A stretch of DNA of 64,000 nucleotides from Membranipora membranacea (taxonomy: Eukaryota > Bryozoa > Gymnolaemata > Cheilostomatida > Membraniporidae), in the NCBI GenBank assembly GCA_914767715.1, contig OU612072.1, forward strand, positions 1,736,001-1,800,000, read 5' to 3'. Made by a program: the position numbers and the translations under genes. The notes under the pieces were generated by a model that searched no databases, was not told the origin of the DNA, and saw nothing but the letters and a program-made list of their open reading frames with translations. Positions 13,601-24,580 of this stretch are shown piece after piece; position 1 is the first letter of the stretch, and every line of letters begins with the position of its first letter.

Positions 13601-13815
13601 AATGGTGTCCGAAGTTGTTCCGAGATTTCTGTGTTTTCACTTTGTCTTAATAATATGCCCACAATGATCACTCTATTATAAATTTGCAGGCTAACGGCCA
13701 CATATATGCGGGACACTCGAGCCATGTGACCAGAGTTAGATTCAGCACTGCTGGAGATCTGCTCTTCTCTGCCGGAGGTAAAGACTCTACTATTTTACAG
13801 TGGAATGTAGTATGA
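1662..13815 (+). CDS. EML: EML-type microtubule-associated protein (HELP + WD40), 5' incomplete
   Basis: Echinoderm microtubule-associated protein-like, a cytoskeletal protein whose HELP motif and tandem beta-propellers bind tubulin. Exons: 1662-1854, 2616-2753, 4344-4563, 5388-5435, 5834-6040, 6364-6498, 6882-6981, 7482-7639, 7934-8056, 9656-9787, 10069-10225, 10880-10960, 11267-11397, 12625-12688, 13220-13350, 13690-13815. The phases chain without a break to give 713 residues before the TGA. The first visible exon is basic and Ser/Pro-rich (PPPRSAPPASSRRQ). HELP follows in exons 2-3 (YRMYIAGRPISFRLP, then DWVYGYRGRDCRNN). WD units include the HTDDVKSIALHPDGVTVASG and PHVRIWNS blocks, and the family signature GIWPSGADGTDVNG is in exon 15. 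The first exon opens in mid-codon, so the N-terminus, including the coiled coil of EML1-4, is missing or lies upstream. The gene is closest to the EML1/2/4 group. It converges with JTB, and an AATAAA lies at 14477. Confidence 0.95.
5262..5325. repeat. Two-copy direct repeat, about 31 bp
   Basis: The block GACCTCTGACCTATGTGTAG plus 11 more bases occurs twice head to tail in an EML intron. It looks like a recent local duplication. Confidence 0.8.
8221..9434. mobile_element. 1.2-kb nested palindrome (foldback element)
   Basis: The core 8605-9370 is a near-perfect inverted repeat with arms of about 383 bp, centred on CCCTTTAAAGGG at 8987/8988 with no spacer. Outer arms continue the symmetry: GTCCTACCATAGAC near 8224 pairs with GTCTATGGGTCCTAC near 9419, and AATAAACCTAG pairs with CTAGGTTTATT. 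The left arm is interrupted between the outer and core parts by a second foldback unit at about 8305-8600. No coding capacity is seen. It lies wholly inside the EML intron 8057-9655. The family is unknown, and no target duplication could be assigned. Confidence 0.85.
8305..8600. mobile_element. Foldback MITE inside the larger palindrome
   Basis: Terminal inverted repeats start GGGCGACGTAACG and end CGTTACGTCGCCC. The pairing continues inward (ATTGGAAGGTGTAGAAG with CTTCTACACCTTCCAAT, then CTGTCCACAATCCAGG with CCTGGATTATGGACAG). About 296 bp, no open frame. It breaks the symmetry of the 8221-9434 palindrome, so it inserted later. Confidence 0.8.
9501..9529. repeat. Perfect hairpin abutting the next one
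   Basis: Arms TTGAGTAAACATG and CATGTTTACTCAA around an AGA loop. It overlaps the left flank of the 9527-9555 hairpin. I found no target duplication of its own. Confidence 0.7.
9527..9555. mobile_element. Micro-hairpin with perfect 7-bp target duplication
   Basis: 29-bp palindrome with arms CAAGGATTTCAAGA and TCTTGAAATCCTTG around one base. The 7 bp on the left (GTTTACT, 9520-9526) are repeated exactly on the right (9556-9562). This is one of the clearest members of the family described in the findings. It lies in an EML intron. Confidence 0.8.
10279..10580. repeat. AT-rich minisatellite, 19-bp unit
   Basis: About 15 tandem copies of a unit containing AAGACCATATAATATATAT. It begins some 55 nt after the EML donor at 10226. 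Reverse-strand open frames here translate only the repeat (MVLYILYG units) and are not genes. Confidence 0.95.
11514..11535. mobile_element. Micro-hairpin with perfect 7-bp target duplication
   Basis: 22-bp unit with arms CATAGAG and CTCTATG around a 7-base loop. It is flanked by GCCCTAA at 11507-11513 and again at 11536-11542. It lies in an EML intron. Confidence 0.7.
11662..11686. mobile_element. Micro-hairpin, CAAGGAGTAAC type
   Basis: 25-bp palindrome with perfect arms CAAGGAGTAAC and GTTACTCCTTG around CCT. The flanks ATAATAG (11655-11661) and GTAATAG (11687-11693) match at 6 of 7 positions. It lies in an EML intron. Confidence 0.75.
12735..13075. repeat. Minisatellite, 19-20-bp unit
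   Basis: About 17 imperfect copies of a CTAGCCTTCAGTCCC-containing unit, with variants CTCAGTCGCTAA and CACACAATCTTAGC. It starts about 47 nt after the EML donor at 12689. Confidence 0.9.
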
Positions 13816-14679
13816 TCCTACATGGTTATATGATAGCAGATTATCGTCTTATCTCCCCCTGTCTGTACACTCTGTTATGTGTAGTGTCGAGTCGGTCAAA
13901 CATTTTGCGTTTTACATTGATTTTTCTATAAAATGTTAAAAGATGGGCTGCCGACTAGTTTGAGTGAAGAGCTCACTTTTTAAATTGGGATTGCACTCGA
14001 TATCAATTTGTTTACAGTTTATAAAAAAATCCTATTTCCATATTTGCGTTCCTAGGCTGTCTTCAAGTTGCATGTCTCAATGTTTCTGTTGTTTATACAA
14101 TAAGCCTATCACAGCATTATTATTTCATATGGTATGTCTCATATTTGTCTCATAGAAATGCTTGAACTGCATTGTTACAAAAAAAAATACTACAAAACAT
14201 TTCCATTTAGAAATTAGCATGTCTTCCTTAACTTTATTTTCTGTACATTCTGTTTACATTGATGGTTGGCTACACAAGGATTGCTCCTATAGGACTGTAG
14301 ACTCTTGCCTTCTAAGTTTTCACCATTGCCAATGCTTGCGGTATCAGAGAGGCATTATATACTGGTAGCTAAATTGAATTTCTAATAACAAATTGCTAGT
14401 CTAAAAGTGGAAAAATTTATGTTAGTATCTTCTGTTTTATTATTTTGCCTGTAAAAACATCATAGACAATATTTGTAATAAAATGATAGCCGAACTGCTA
14501 AATCAAGTATTGTGAGCACCTTAGACCTGATCTAGGACTAGTTTTAGAGCAAAGCACCACAGTATAAGGGAAGGCCCTTCATGCGCCCACTAAACCTTGT
14601 GTTCCCTTGAGATGATATTGGAGCTGAGCACAGACGCCAATACTGTAGTTGTTACAACATCCCAATACATCTATGTCTG
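13816..14679. other. Convergent 3' region between EML and JTB
   Basis: No exon. A plus-strand AATAAA at 14477-14482 and its minus-strand counterpart (TTTATT, 14436-14441) could end the EML and JTB transcripts respectively. If both are used, the two 3' UTRs overlap. Confidence 0.4.
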
Positions 14680-16445
14680 TCAAACACCAGATGCGATCTG
14701 TTTATTGACTTTGTCTAACACTTTTTGGTCTAGTGAGCTTCGTCTGAAGTGTACATATAAATAAGAGATAATTCCTATACCAAACCAAACTCCCTCATGG
14801 ACCCAGAAACTTCTCTGCTTCTCGTGTGCTGGCTCCTCACAACTACAAACGGAAAACGTTACATTGATCACACACTGAACTGTATACATGATTAGATGAG
14901 TTTACCCTGACACGAGTACTGTACTGAACGCAGTTTTCAATAGATGATGCCTGGGGTTGGTAATTATAATATGATTCGGATCTTACAACCTTCTTTGCAA
15001 ATCGCATAAAAGTAATCGAACGGTGAAGTTCCAATTGCCATAAATAATGCAAAAGTTGTCTGATCATGAATAAGTTGTGAGCAGACAACTCTATGCGAGT
15101 ATTTAAAAATACACACTCTTTCGAAGTTGAATATATAATAAATACTATTGTATAACATAATGAACATACCTGACAGTAATAACTTGCGTATCAGTGCATT
15201 TCACCTGAGCAATAAAACCTGTCTTTTCACACGCTGCTAACCCACTCTGTAAAACAACATTCCGGAATATAATACTTGGCTAGTAATAATATGGTGTCAT
15301 CAATGTTATGGTCATTTATCTGTGACCAGCAAGAAAGACCGACTTACAATCAATACATTACTGAGTTCCCACATAGCCAATAGCATTGTATCACTGCATA
15401 TAGCCATTGCACAATAAGCTAGACTACCATATTTATATATATATATACTTACTTCAAGCTGCAGCGCTGTACATTTTTTACATTTATAATGTTCTAAAGT
15501 ACTGTTATCTATAAGCGGACAAGTAGTCGGTTCTATTGTGTGATTCTCAGTATCACTTGCACCAGTATAACCAGCATCTGAAAATAACAGTAATATCAGT
15601 GAATCCTTCTTAATTCAATGACTTACAAAATGATGTCAGTTAAAGATTTAACTTAAAAATTGGTTTATCACAGATTTAATTCATCAACCGCGTCATAATA
15701 ACAATAAAAGTTCTCTTTTGTGCAGCATGTTCTACCCCGTGTTGTTTAGCCGAGGAGTTAGACTAACTCCTTGGTTTAGCTTTATCACACTATTGAAACA
15801 TGAAAAATAATGACAGCTTTCTTGGAGCTCTGAAGTGTATGCGGCTTTGTTAGTGATAATAATAGATAAATAACAAAACATCATCATCATGTACGACCTC
15901 ACTCTGATTCGTTCTATTCCCTCACCTGGTTTAGATTTACCGATATGTTTGTTTTCTGGCTCATACTTTGTCTCTATAACAACGCTTATGATTGTCACCC
16001 TAGAAATAATTAACAAGTTAACAAATTACACGTAGCTTACTGTAGGCTCTTCGGTCGGCTCATAAAGTTAAAGTTTCGATCCTATAACTTGGGTACTGGA
16101 GAAAGATGTATAGTGATACTTTTTAAAGTAACCAAAAACTAATTTCATATATTGGAATTTACCAATAAAAGTTTGGTAAGCTGTGTCGGAGAGTGAGAAC
16201 CAGGCAAATAAATGGTTTGAACATGGCAAAGTAAGTAGCCTGTTTTAAGGTACGCAGCACATACCTTTGGAAAGGTCTCTCAAGAACAAGTACTATCATT
16301 GATAGCTAAAAGTTAATCAATAAGCAGATTGTGAAGTAGAAGGCTTACGATCAGTAGGCCTACTTACATTCCTAAAAAAATGATGGTGGCAACCATCCTC
16401 CGAACAGTACAGAATTCTATCATCGCTGCAGTATGAAGTGCACAC
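14680..16445 (-). CDS. JTB: JTB-like small membrane protein
   Basis: Homologue of the jumping translocation breakpoint protein, a type I membrane protein linked in vertebrates to mitochondria and cytokinesis. Exons, 5' to 3': 16445-16368 (ATG 16423-16421), 15999-15926, 15577-15453, 15246-15170, 14842-14680. All phases fit and give 164 residues. In order: a hydrophobic N-terminal signal (about 10-27), a cysteine-rich ectodomain (TTCPLI, YKCKKCT, ACEKTGFIAQVKC, SCEEP) matching the spacing of the human C-x-PTGYVEKITC region, the family motif EKQRSFWVHEG at 118-128, a membrane segment (about 129-141) and a basic tail (LDQKVLDKVNKQI) matching the human LDRKALEKVRKQI. The 5' end of the first exon looks like an acceptor, so an untranslated exon probably lies upstream. 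It is divergent from SPATA6 and easy to miss because the exons are tiny. Confidence 0.88.
15751..15773. mobile_element. Micro-hairpin with perfect 7-bp target duplication
   Basis: 23-bp unit with arms CGAGGAGTTAG and CTAACTCCTTG (one mismatch) around a single base. It is flanked by GTTTAGC at 15744-15750 and 15774-15780. It lies in a JTB intron and is closely related to the 11662 and 62766 copies. Confidence 0.8.
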
Positions 16446-17543
16446 CTGGATAATATAGAAATAGAAGGTGATATTAAATAGCACACATGTCAGCAGTTCT
16501 AAGGAATCTAACAGCGGTACGACAGTAAATTGCCCTTTGCACGAAACCTTGAATTACAAATAAGCATGTATATGACTTCACAGGCAGTCAAGAAAATTAC
16601 AAGCTATCGTTGTGGAACTGTTTATTTGGTATGGCCTTAGTATGATTATATCGAATTCAAGGCATTACAATGATGATTCAGGGTTATTGTGCAGGATGTA
16701 GACATAGTTTAAAATTGTACTCACAACATCATGATCATATCACTACTTAGTCAGCCCTAGGGCTCAACAATGGATGGGAGTATATAGGTTAACATATATG
16801 TTCATTCTATCAGTTACCCACTGCTCACATCAACATCTATAGGTTAGGTAGGTAGTAAGTTAGATTTGCTACTTACTCAACTGGTGGTGCTCCTGTTTGT
16901 CAAATGTCCTGGATCAACCTTCTTGAACTCCAATTGAGCTCCACTAACTCTACTCTCTCTTCTCTTCTGTATATGATATCATATGTGCTGTCTAGTGTCT
17001 AGTAGTTCTTCCTATTACTCTAACTCTCTACTACTACTATTACTTTACTGTCTGTGTATTGCTAATGAATAATGTCTTTTACTCACACAGGTTAAGTACT
17101 TAAAATGTAGCCCTATATAATTTCTTATGTCTGATATTGTTTTGGTGTAGCCTACAAGTTAATGATGATCACTGGTGAGTGTAGGCCTTCTCCTAAACAA
17201 TTTCAAGGTGTGTGACTCACTCCTAGCCAAATCATTGACCAATGATTCACTATTTCTCTTGACTTTAGAGGCGATGAAAATCCAAGTTATAGCTGATTGG
17301 AGAAGTTACTGACCAATGAAACTGCTTCATTTCCATGATAAGCCAATCAATGGGTGGATGACAAATTTATCTTTTGTTGCTACGGGGACGAATGACGCTT
17401 TGGCCATCCTACATAGTTTCCGGTTTGGCATGCCAAGGGTTTTCACAATAACATAGCATATAAACCAAGTGTTGTATTGGCTCCTAACATCTGGAGATTA
17501 AACTCTATATTTTGTGAGTGCTGCAATATCACATAGACAGAAA
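16446..17543. promoter_or_regulatory. Divergent JTB/SPATA6 spacer, presumed promoters
   Basis: 1.1 kb between the JTB first coding exon (minus) and the SPATA6 ATG (plus). It must hold both promoters and the JTB 5' UTR exon. I see no clear core promoter element. This is inferred from gene order only. Confidence 0.4.
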
Positions 17544-20500
17544 ATGCCTAGAAAGGCTCAGAAGTTGACTTTGGATCTCAATGTTAACAAGGTTAGTTCA
17601 AGGAGCATCAAAAGTAGGTTAGACAAGTTCTTGTTGGCTCAGTTTTGTTAGTCTTTCTTTCTTATACTGCTGATAATATGAGTATATGGGCAGCTATGTA
17701 GGCATAGGCAAGGGCATGTATAAAAGCCTAGGCTGACAATGCTTGAAGCATGTACCTGTTGGCATTGCCAAAAATTCTAATATTTCAATGTTTTTACAAC
17801 CAAGGACTGGAGTAACAGTCCTAACTGTCCAATCTGTCTCACTCACCCACATTACAAAATAAAGTACAGTTGTGAAATACCCTTTACCAGTGGTTCCTAC
17901 ATATCGTAGCTGCGGGTGGATTGCGTATACCCACAAATGAGTGTAGCGAAAGTGGAGAATTGAGCCTAGCATACACGCACCCCAGCATGCAATCACACGA
18001 ATCCAACATGTATTCAGGCAAGCACACTTTGCCTGCCATTGTACTCCTTTGTTCACCAAACAAAAGGCCTTTTGTTACACAACTCTCATAGGTGCATTGG
18101 GGCATGTCTCCCTGACATCGGCCCCCAGGGCCTATCCAACATACTACAGCATAACTGTACTTTATTTTGTAATGAAGTTTCCCCGCACAAGATTTGGTGT
18201 TCAGGCACAAATTGTTGACTTTTCATTGTTTGGCTGTGTTTGAGAGTCTTTTTGCCAAGTCTGTCAGCCAGGAACTCTTCATTCAACTGAGAACCATTAG
18301 ATGTCGGGTGAATCTGACTGACTGGCTGACTCAGTTTCCTTCTTGATGTTGATAGACATAACATCCTACTATATTGAAATATCAGGTTGCACCGCTGTCA
18401 TTTCAGATCGCTCACCACATTATGCATAATTCCGTTGCATTCACATTCACCAATGGCGACGGCGGCAACCCAACTTGAGCTGCAACAAGGGAGGGGACGC
18501 CTAATCTTCGAAGTATAAATCATCAACCTTTCACTTTTATGGTATATTTATTACCTAATACCTTTATTCACTAATTCACTTGATTTAATTGGTTTTTTTA
18601 AACTTTATTGAATGACGCGTGATTATTCTGCAGGTATCTTGTCCAGGAGTTTGGCTCAGGAGTAACAATGAGATCTACCTCACTATTTGCCTTTTTGGGA
18701 AGTATCAGAGGACATCGCTCATTGAACCTGTATTTCCTTTAGTCGTCATGGAGAGGTTCAAATTCGAGAAGATATTCTACACTGCCATAGACCCTGCTGA
18801 AGTCTCTGACATGCTTGAAGGTTAGTCAGATTTAGTGAACTCAAACACATGTGTGAGATCAACTGTCAATAAATAATGTCCGCCTCCGACCCAACATAAA
18901 TCATCACGTCACCCTCTCTCCTGAATGCATATTTTCTCATCTGTATCATGAGAAATAATTTATGATTTAATTGTTATAGATGAAGACGTTTTGTTTGAGC
19001 TTGTACAGCTTGCTCCTGACTCTCCAGAGGGCGCTGTCTTACTCGCCTCATTTCAGCGCAATGTCCGGGATTTTCTATACCCGTATCCACAACTCCTACC
19101 CTCATATGGCTCAGCTGATAGAGAAATACTCATGGAGAAAAGCTGGGACTTTCCAGTAAGATTTAAGCAGAACATTGATATGTGAGCGCTTTGCTACAGA
19201 CAGTGGTATTTGGGGGATGCTCATGGTAATTAATTGATGCTTGAGTTCCAAAACTGTCCTTTAATCTTCTTTCATAACAAATCAGGAAAAGGGTTACTTT
19301 GGCGCATAGAATAGTTTGCTGTTGTGAGCATTGAGTGGTTACTCTGTTTCAGTGGTATATTATGTTCATTGTAGGGCATTTCACCTAAACTAGAATTTGG
19401 ATCTCAGGCTAAAGTAAAAGAGGTTAAAGTGCCTAAACACGTAAGGTCGGCTCTCAGCACAGAGTTCTCGGTAAGTGGTCAAATTCTTTAAATGGCTATT
19501 GAGAATTTGTCAGTGTGGTTGTATAGACAGTTTTCTGAGCTCTTATTTATGCCTCAATTCGGAGTTATCCTCTCTCCAGTTTGGTACTCTTAACCCACGC
19601 CGCATAGGAAAAACCTGCTGAAAGAGGGTTATATTGAAAACCGCTAATGTTAGTATAAAAATGATTTTTGATTCAGAGTCTTATCAGCACCATTGAAAAC
19701 CATTGGAGGCTTGAATGTTGATTGTTTTAGTGACAAAACTCATGACAGATTCTGCCAAATTGTCCGCAAAACAGGCCGAAAATGCTATAATTGACTATCC
19801 AAATACTAAAATTATTTCCCAAACTATGTCCATATGAGTTTTCAATGTTGCAGATTCTGAATCAAAAATCATTTTTATCCTATCATAAGCGGTTTTCAAG
19901 ATAACCCTCTTTTCAGCAGGTCTTTCCTATGCGGCGTGTTAAAAGTACCAAACTGGAGAGAGAACAACTCCAAATTGAGGCCTGAATCAGAGCTCAGAAA
20001 ACTGTCTATTATATAGTATGGTAATTGATGAGTAAGGAAAACAATTTCTCTGATCACATAGCCTATAGCAAAAAGCCCTGCATCAATCTATCATGATTGG
20101 ATGTTTTTGTAGTATTTTGTATTGCATTTTTTGTAGACGATCTCACTCAATCCATAGCGCAATGATATCATTCTTCTCAGTTGTAATCTTTATAATAATT
20201 ATGATAATTTAGTACTGATTTGTAGACTGTGGGTCGCAGTGAAAGATCATACATGAGGAGCTCCTCACCCCGTACCTTCCTCTACCCTGACTCTGATGAA
20301 GAGGTCAAGGGCTATCAGGAGCCTACTGTATCATCAATCACCAGATCTCGATCCCTGTCACCCAGACAGAGAGCTAAACTCTCTAATCTTGCTGACAGAC
20401 CTCCTTTTATAATCAAGAAGGTAATAATATAATATATAAGTTATTATCTGTGAGCTGAAACAAGACACCGCATAATGGAGCTTGTGCATATAAGGTTCTG

Positions 20501-23154
20501 CCATGCTGGTTATGTAAGGTCTGTTTAGTTTATTATCAGATTCAATATTACAGGATAATGATAATGTGATAATAACTTGGGTAAAATTTTTTGTCATTGT
20601 ACGACATAAAAAATTAAATAAGTTGCGACGTCTCTTCTCAGTGCAACATCGTCTTGGTCCAAAGGTGCTGACTGTGTGACAAGATGTTTGTGAGGTGTTA
20701 TTGAAAATACAAATCAAGTGACTTTGTCATATCGTCTGCAGACTGGAACAAAGGCTATTGGACTTTTCATTAATCAGTACCATTTGATTGGAAAACGCAG
20801 CAAAACCTCAATCAGAGTCTAAAATTAGCCTGTTGGCCGTACTTACCCTAACAACTAAAATCTTTTGTTTACTTAGACGGACGAGTCGATGATTCACAGG
20901 AAGGTTGGTACACCAAACTCACGAGGTAAGAAGGTGAAGAAGAGAACTCAGTCAGCTCAGGCTTCCGTTATCAGCAGCAGCAGAGCAGGAACACCAATCA
21001 GACATTGTGATAGAGTAAGTCTTACTTAACTTGTCTCAATAAATGAGCAGCCAAGTGGTTCCTCAAAATTGGCGGAACTAAAATTCTAATTTATTCCAAA
21101 TGAGTGTGGTACAGGAAATCCAAAGTTAAAAACTAAGATGTAGGGGGGGGGGGGAACTAAATGTATTTTGGTCATCTGAAACCCCTACCACAAAATTTGG
21201 GTTTAGTTACTCAACTTGCAAATGATATAATATATCATTTGCAAGTTATGTATATAACTCAGCTATGTATATTATACATGGCTGAGATAAAATAGGTTAT
21301 ATTTGGGTTTGAGTTGTGCTCTCACTGACGTTGAGAAAGCAACTCTAAGTCATCTTATCACCAAGTTTGCAACTTCGTCTGGTCCAGGGAGGGTAGTCAC
21401 CCTCCCTGGTCTGGGCTATCACCTGTTCTTATCTGAGTTTATTCCAATTATTAAGCCACTCACTTCTAAGGTAGACACTTAGTATAGACACATCTGTTTC
21501 TTCTCCATTCCATGGTTTTCTTGTTTGTAACAACAGTATTCAGGCTGCTCTGAGTCGGAGATTATAAATGTTACGTTTGATTGCAGGTGCTGAGATCTGC
21601 TGCCTCCGCCCCCTATTATTCTGACGAAGGTAAGTGGAATGTTTGATACACATTAGTTGCATCAATCAGTAGAGTCTGTGTGACAAACATGTAATTTTTA
21701 TTGTCAAATACTTGAATATGGGATTACCGTCCCATGATTTGACAAATTTAGTACGATATACAACTATATCAATCGAGATTTAGTTATATCACATAAGTTT
21801 CAGGTGTCCTGCAGCCCCCCCCCCCCTCCTGTAATCACCTTTGCTCTTTACAAATGAAGAAAAGTATCAATGGGGACATAATTACAAACCCGTACTGAAT
21901 TCTACCAATCTCTTCTCAATCTAATTTTGAAAATGATATGACATGTAGAGTCTGATGTGGAGTACACAGGAAGTTACCGCAGGCGACAGACTAGATCAGT
22001 TCCCGAATCATATGATTTACCTGCAAGACGTTCAGTTAGTCCAACATTCTACAGGCGAACCTTACGTGAGAGGTGGGTCAAGGTTGTTAGTGCACATATT
22101 ATATGTAACAGACAGACAGACAGACAGTAGATACTATCTACGGGGGGGGGGGGACTATTTGAGTAGTATACTCGGTCAAATGCATCTCCACTTTTTATAT
22201 GAAATGTCACAAGGGATATTTGCTTGATTGACACAACTTCTAAGAACGCCAGCCATTGAAATGCGTCCTACAATGATTGACCATATAGTGACTTTTGGTC
22301 ATTGTACATGTCATCTGATTGAAAGGAAAATGATCAGGTTTGAGTAAAAGTTTAGGCTTCATGGAATCTATGGACACATTTTTGTTTTCTTCATGTTTAG
22401 CTGCGGTTTTGATACAGCGGTATGTTTTATTCTCTTACGTTGATATCTTGGTTTTATTATATTCTATAAGAAGTTGGTAAAGGGAGTCTCCCAGTACAGT
22501 ATGATTTATATCAGTTATTCGTTGTTTCATTGTTTGAGTTGTCCGATCCTGTATTCAAAGTACTCGGTACAAATTTAGGTACAAAGATCTCAGCTCAGTT
22601 GATGAGTGATGCTAGCCTAGTTTAGTATTGTTAGGCTGCACAGTCAGTTATTCTGAAGATATTATACTTGTAGGTATCTGGACAATGAGACAATAGATGA
22701 GGAATGGAGAAGACGTCGTGTAGAGAGGGCTGAGAGGGCACTGGCTTCTTCTCTCGCTACAGTATGTTACACTTTACTGAATAAATACCATTGATGACAT
22801 ATTCTAACTAACTGTCCTCTAGTGAAAGTGATGAGGTTCTGAACAAAAACATTTCATCCACTTACATGAAGATTGAGCTGTAAGGAAATGCAAAGCAGAT
22901 CTTATATGAAGTCAATGTATTGCTTTGGATAAGGATATCAATTCGAAGCAAATGAGGTTTTTGAGTTCTAGTCTGATTGATCATGGAAATCTTACTAAGA
23001 CGTTGACATAAAAAAAGTGCTTTTATTGGTGGGATTAGCTAATTATCAATAATACATGTATTTTTTTCTACTATAGAGATCATTGCTGAGTTACAGCGAT
23101 TCACTGGATGATCTTGCGGATGAGTTTGATCGCTCACGACTCCTCGGTTACTGA
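17544..23154 (+). CDS. SPATA6: SPATA6 (spermatogenesis-associated protein 6)
   Basis: In mammals SPATA6 is needed to build the sperm head-tail coupling apparatus, so a role in flagellated sperm or basal bodies is likely. Exons: 17544-17591, 18634-18820, 18980-19155, 19375-19470, 20226-20420, 20877-21014, 21587-21629, 21949-22072, 22674-22761, 23077-23154. They sum to 1173 nt, or 390 residues. The start ATG opens MPRKAQKLTLDLNVNK, which aligns with the mammalian start, and the next exon continues VSCPGVWLRSNNEIYLTICL. The N-terminal SPATA6 domain spans about residues 1-125 (FPLVVMERFKFEKIF, then FELVQLAPDS). The rest is a basic Ser/Arg-rich tail including RPPFIIKK, which matches the mammalian KPPFVIRH. 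It is shorter than the human protein (about 490), mainly in the tail. An AATAAA lies about 640 nt downstream. Confidence 0.92.
17851..18174. mobile_element. Possible MITE with about 20-bp inverted ends
   Basis: ATTACAAAATAAAGTACAGT at 17851 is mirrored by ACTGTACTTTATTTTGTAAT near 18154-18174. The interior lacks a recognisable gene, and the open frames here match nothing I know. It lies in SPATA6 intron 1. Confidence 0.5.
19524..20008. mobile_element. Long-armed MITE, copy 1 (TA-flanked)
   Basis: Termini TAGACAGTTTTCTG and CAGAAAACTGTCTA. Inverted arms of about 190 bp carry TCCTCTCTCCAGTTTGGTAC, ACGCCGCATAGGAAAAACC and a GATTTTTGATTCAGA block. The ends and possible TA target suggest a Tc1/mariner-type non-autonomous element. 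It lies in a SPATA6 intron. The second copy is at 61430-61940. Confidence 0.88.
21213..21247. repeat. Perfect 35-bp palindrome
   Basis: Arms AACTTGCAAATGATATA and TATATCATTTGCAAGTT around one base, in a SPATA6 intron. A second hairpin (CTCAGCTATGTATA with TATACATGGCTGAG, one mismatch) follows at about 21258-21286. No 7-bp duplication is seen. Confidence 0.7.
21384..21408. mobile_element. Micro-hairpin, CAGGGAGGGT type
   Basis: Arms CAGGGAGGGT and ACCCTCCCTG around AGTC. The flanks GTCTGGT (21377-21383) and GTCTGGG (21409-21415) match at 6 of 7 positions. It shares its arm sequence with the hairpin at 45706. It lies in a SPATA6 intron. Confidence 0.7.
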
Positions 23155-24580
23155 GAGCTCTTATCACAGAACCCTGGTCACATGACAGGTTAAACAGATC
23201 AAAATCTCAAACCACCATACTCTTACTCAGTGATCATTTGAACGCATACCTAATGAGAATTTTTTTCAACACCAAAATATCCAAAATACTGTGCCACCAA
23301 CATCGTGTCTTCTCATCACTATACACACTCAGGACGGAGTGATTGAACCAAGGAGACGACCAAAATCATATTGTGGTCGAGCAAATATTATATGCCACTG
23401 CCTAGGTCAGGCATTACTGAGTCAGAGGTTTTCTTTTACTGCTGACCGACTCACTCCTGACAGCAGCTTTTATGATACATTGACGAAATTTGAAACTATT
23501 GTAGAAATGTAACTCCATAATAATAGCTATTATACTTACTCTTCGCTGACAATAAGCTGTTAAACTATTAATTATCATTATTAAGTATGTATGTGTTTGT
23601 TTACAAACTGAGCCTATGAATGAAACTGCAAGCAATCTGTGATGTTTTATTATATGCACCTACTCTTGACTGTAGAAGTAGCTTATTTTTCTCTTATTTT
23701 TGAATTTAGCAGTAGGATTTTCAGAGTGTTATTTTGATGCAAAATTTATTTAGATGATAAAGATATAATTCCTTGGGTCTGTCATACATCTAAAATAAAT
23801 TTTTCAAGACATAGTAGCACTTATTGACATTACTTACCTCCTCTTTGCTTCTCACTTTTAATTTTCATGAACACTTGTGTGCACCTTAAATAATTCAGCT
23901 TTTGGGAATTTTTTTATTTTAATAGGCAAAAGCGCGACCTGTTCAACTGTAATAAAATTGATTATTAATAATCAATGTAAAATCCCATACCAGTGGAACA
24001 GGTCGCGCTTTTGTCTATTGGGTGGTGATAGGTTAAATTTTTACTGTGGTTTACCAGACACTAGGACTGGGGCTATGAGTTGGTCGATATTGGGATCTGA
24101 TATAACATGTCAAGTTAACTTCAACAACTGTAACTGTGTGCACAACTCTGAATTCATTAAACCATCCCCCCTCCTGTGGCGGCCCATAGCACCTAATTAC
24201 TGCGCATTAGTTAACATGCTAACTCGCTAAGTCGCTAATGCGCATTCCCTCCAGTATTATAAATATTCTGTTTGAGGGGAGAATAGTTCTGTCACTCCTT
24301 GCTCTAACTATTCATTATCTGATCATAATTTGAGATTTGAAAATTCCGATCGCGTTGAATAACTCACATTCTGTTATAGTTGTAGAGTTATAGAGATAAA
24401 TGATAAATGACTCAGCATTCCGGAAATTCCAAAGGGAAATCCCTTGAATGTGTATCAATTGGGAATTTTACATTGGAAATCCCATATTTATCATAATCTT
24501 GTACCTTGAACTTTGACTGAACAAAGAAGTGTAGGCTGCTGTACTGTATCAGTCATTATTTACCTTGAACTGAGAGAGCA
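23155..24580. other. Spacer between SPATA6 and the TRIM-like gene
   Basis: 3' end of SPATA6 (candidate AATAAA near 23795) and promoter side of the TRIM-like gene. The only structured element is the 98-bp inverted repeat at 23921. An open frame from 23877 to 24230 simply runs through that repeat and is not supported. Confidence 0.4.
23921..24019. mobile_element. 98-bp foldback element with GC-rich ends
   Basis: AATAGGCAAAAGCGCGACC is mirrored by GGTCGCGCTTTTGTCTATT, and the pairing continues to GTTC/GAAC. The arms are far more GC-rich than their surroundings and enclose an AT-rich middle. No clear target duplication. Confidence 0.7.

Noticed and set aside
17694-18364. Minus-strand Cys-rich frames of 92-121 codons
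   Set aside because: They overlap one another in different frames, lie within SPATA6 intron 1 over a probable MITE, and resemble nothing known.
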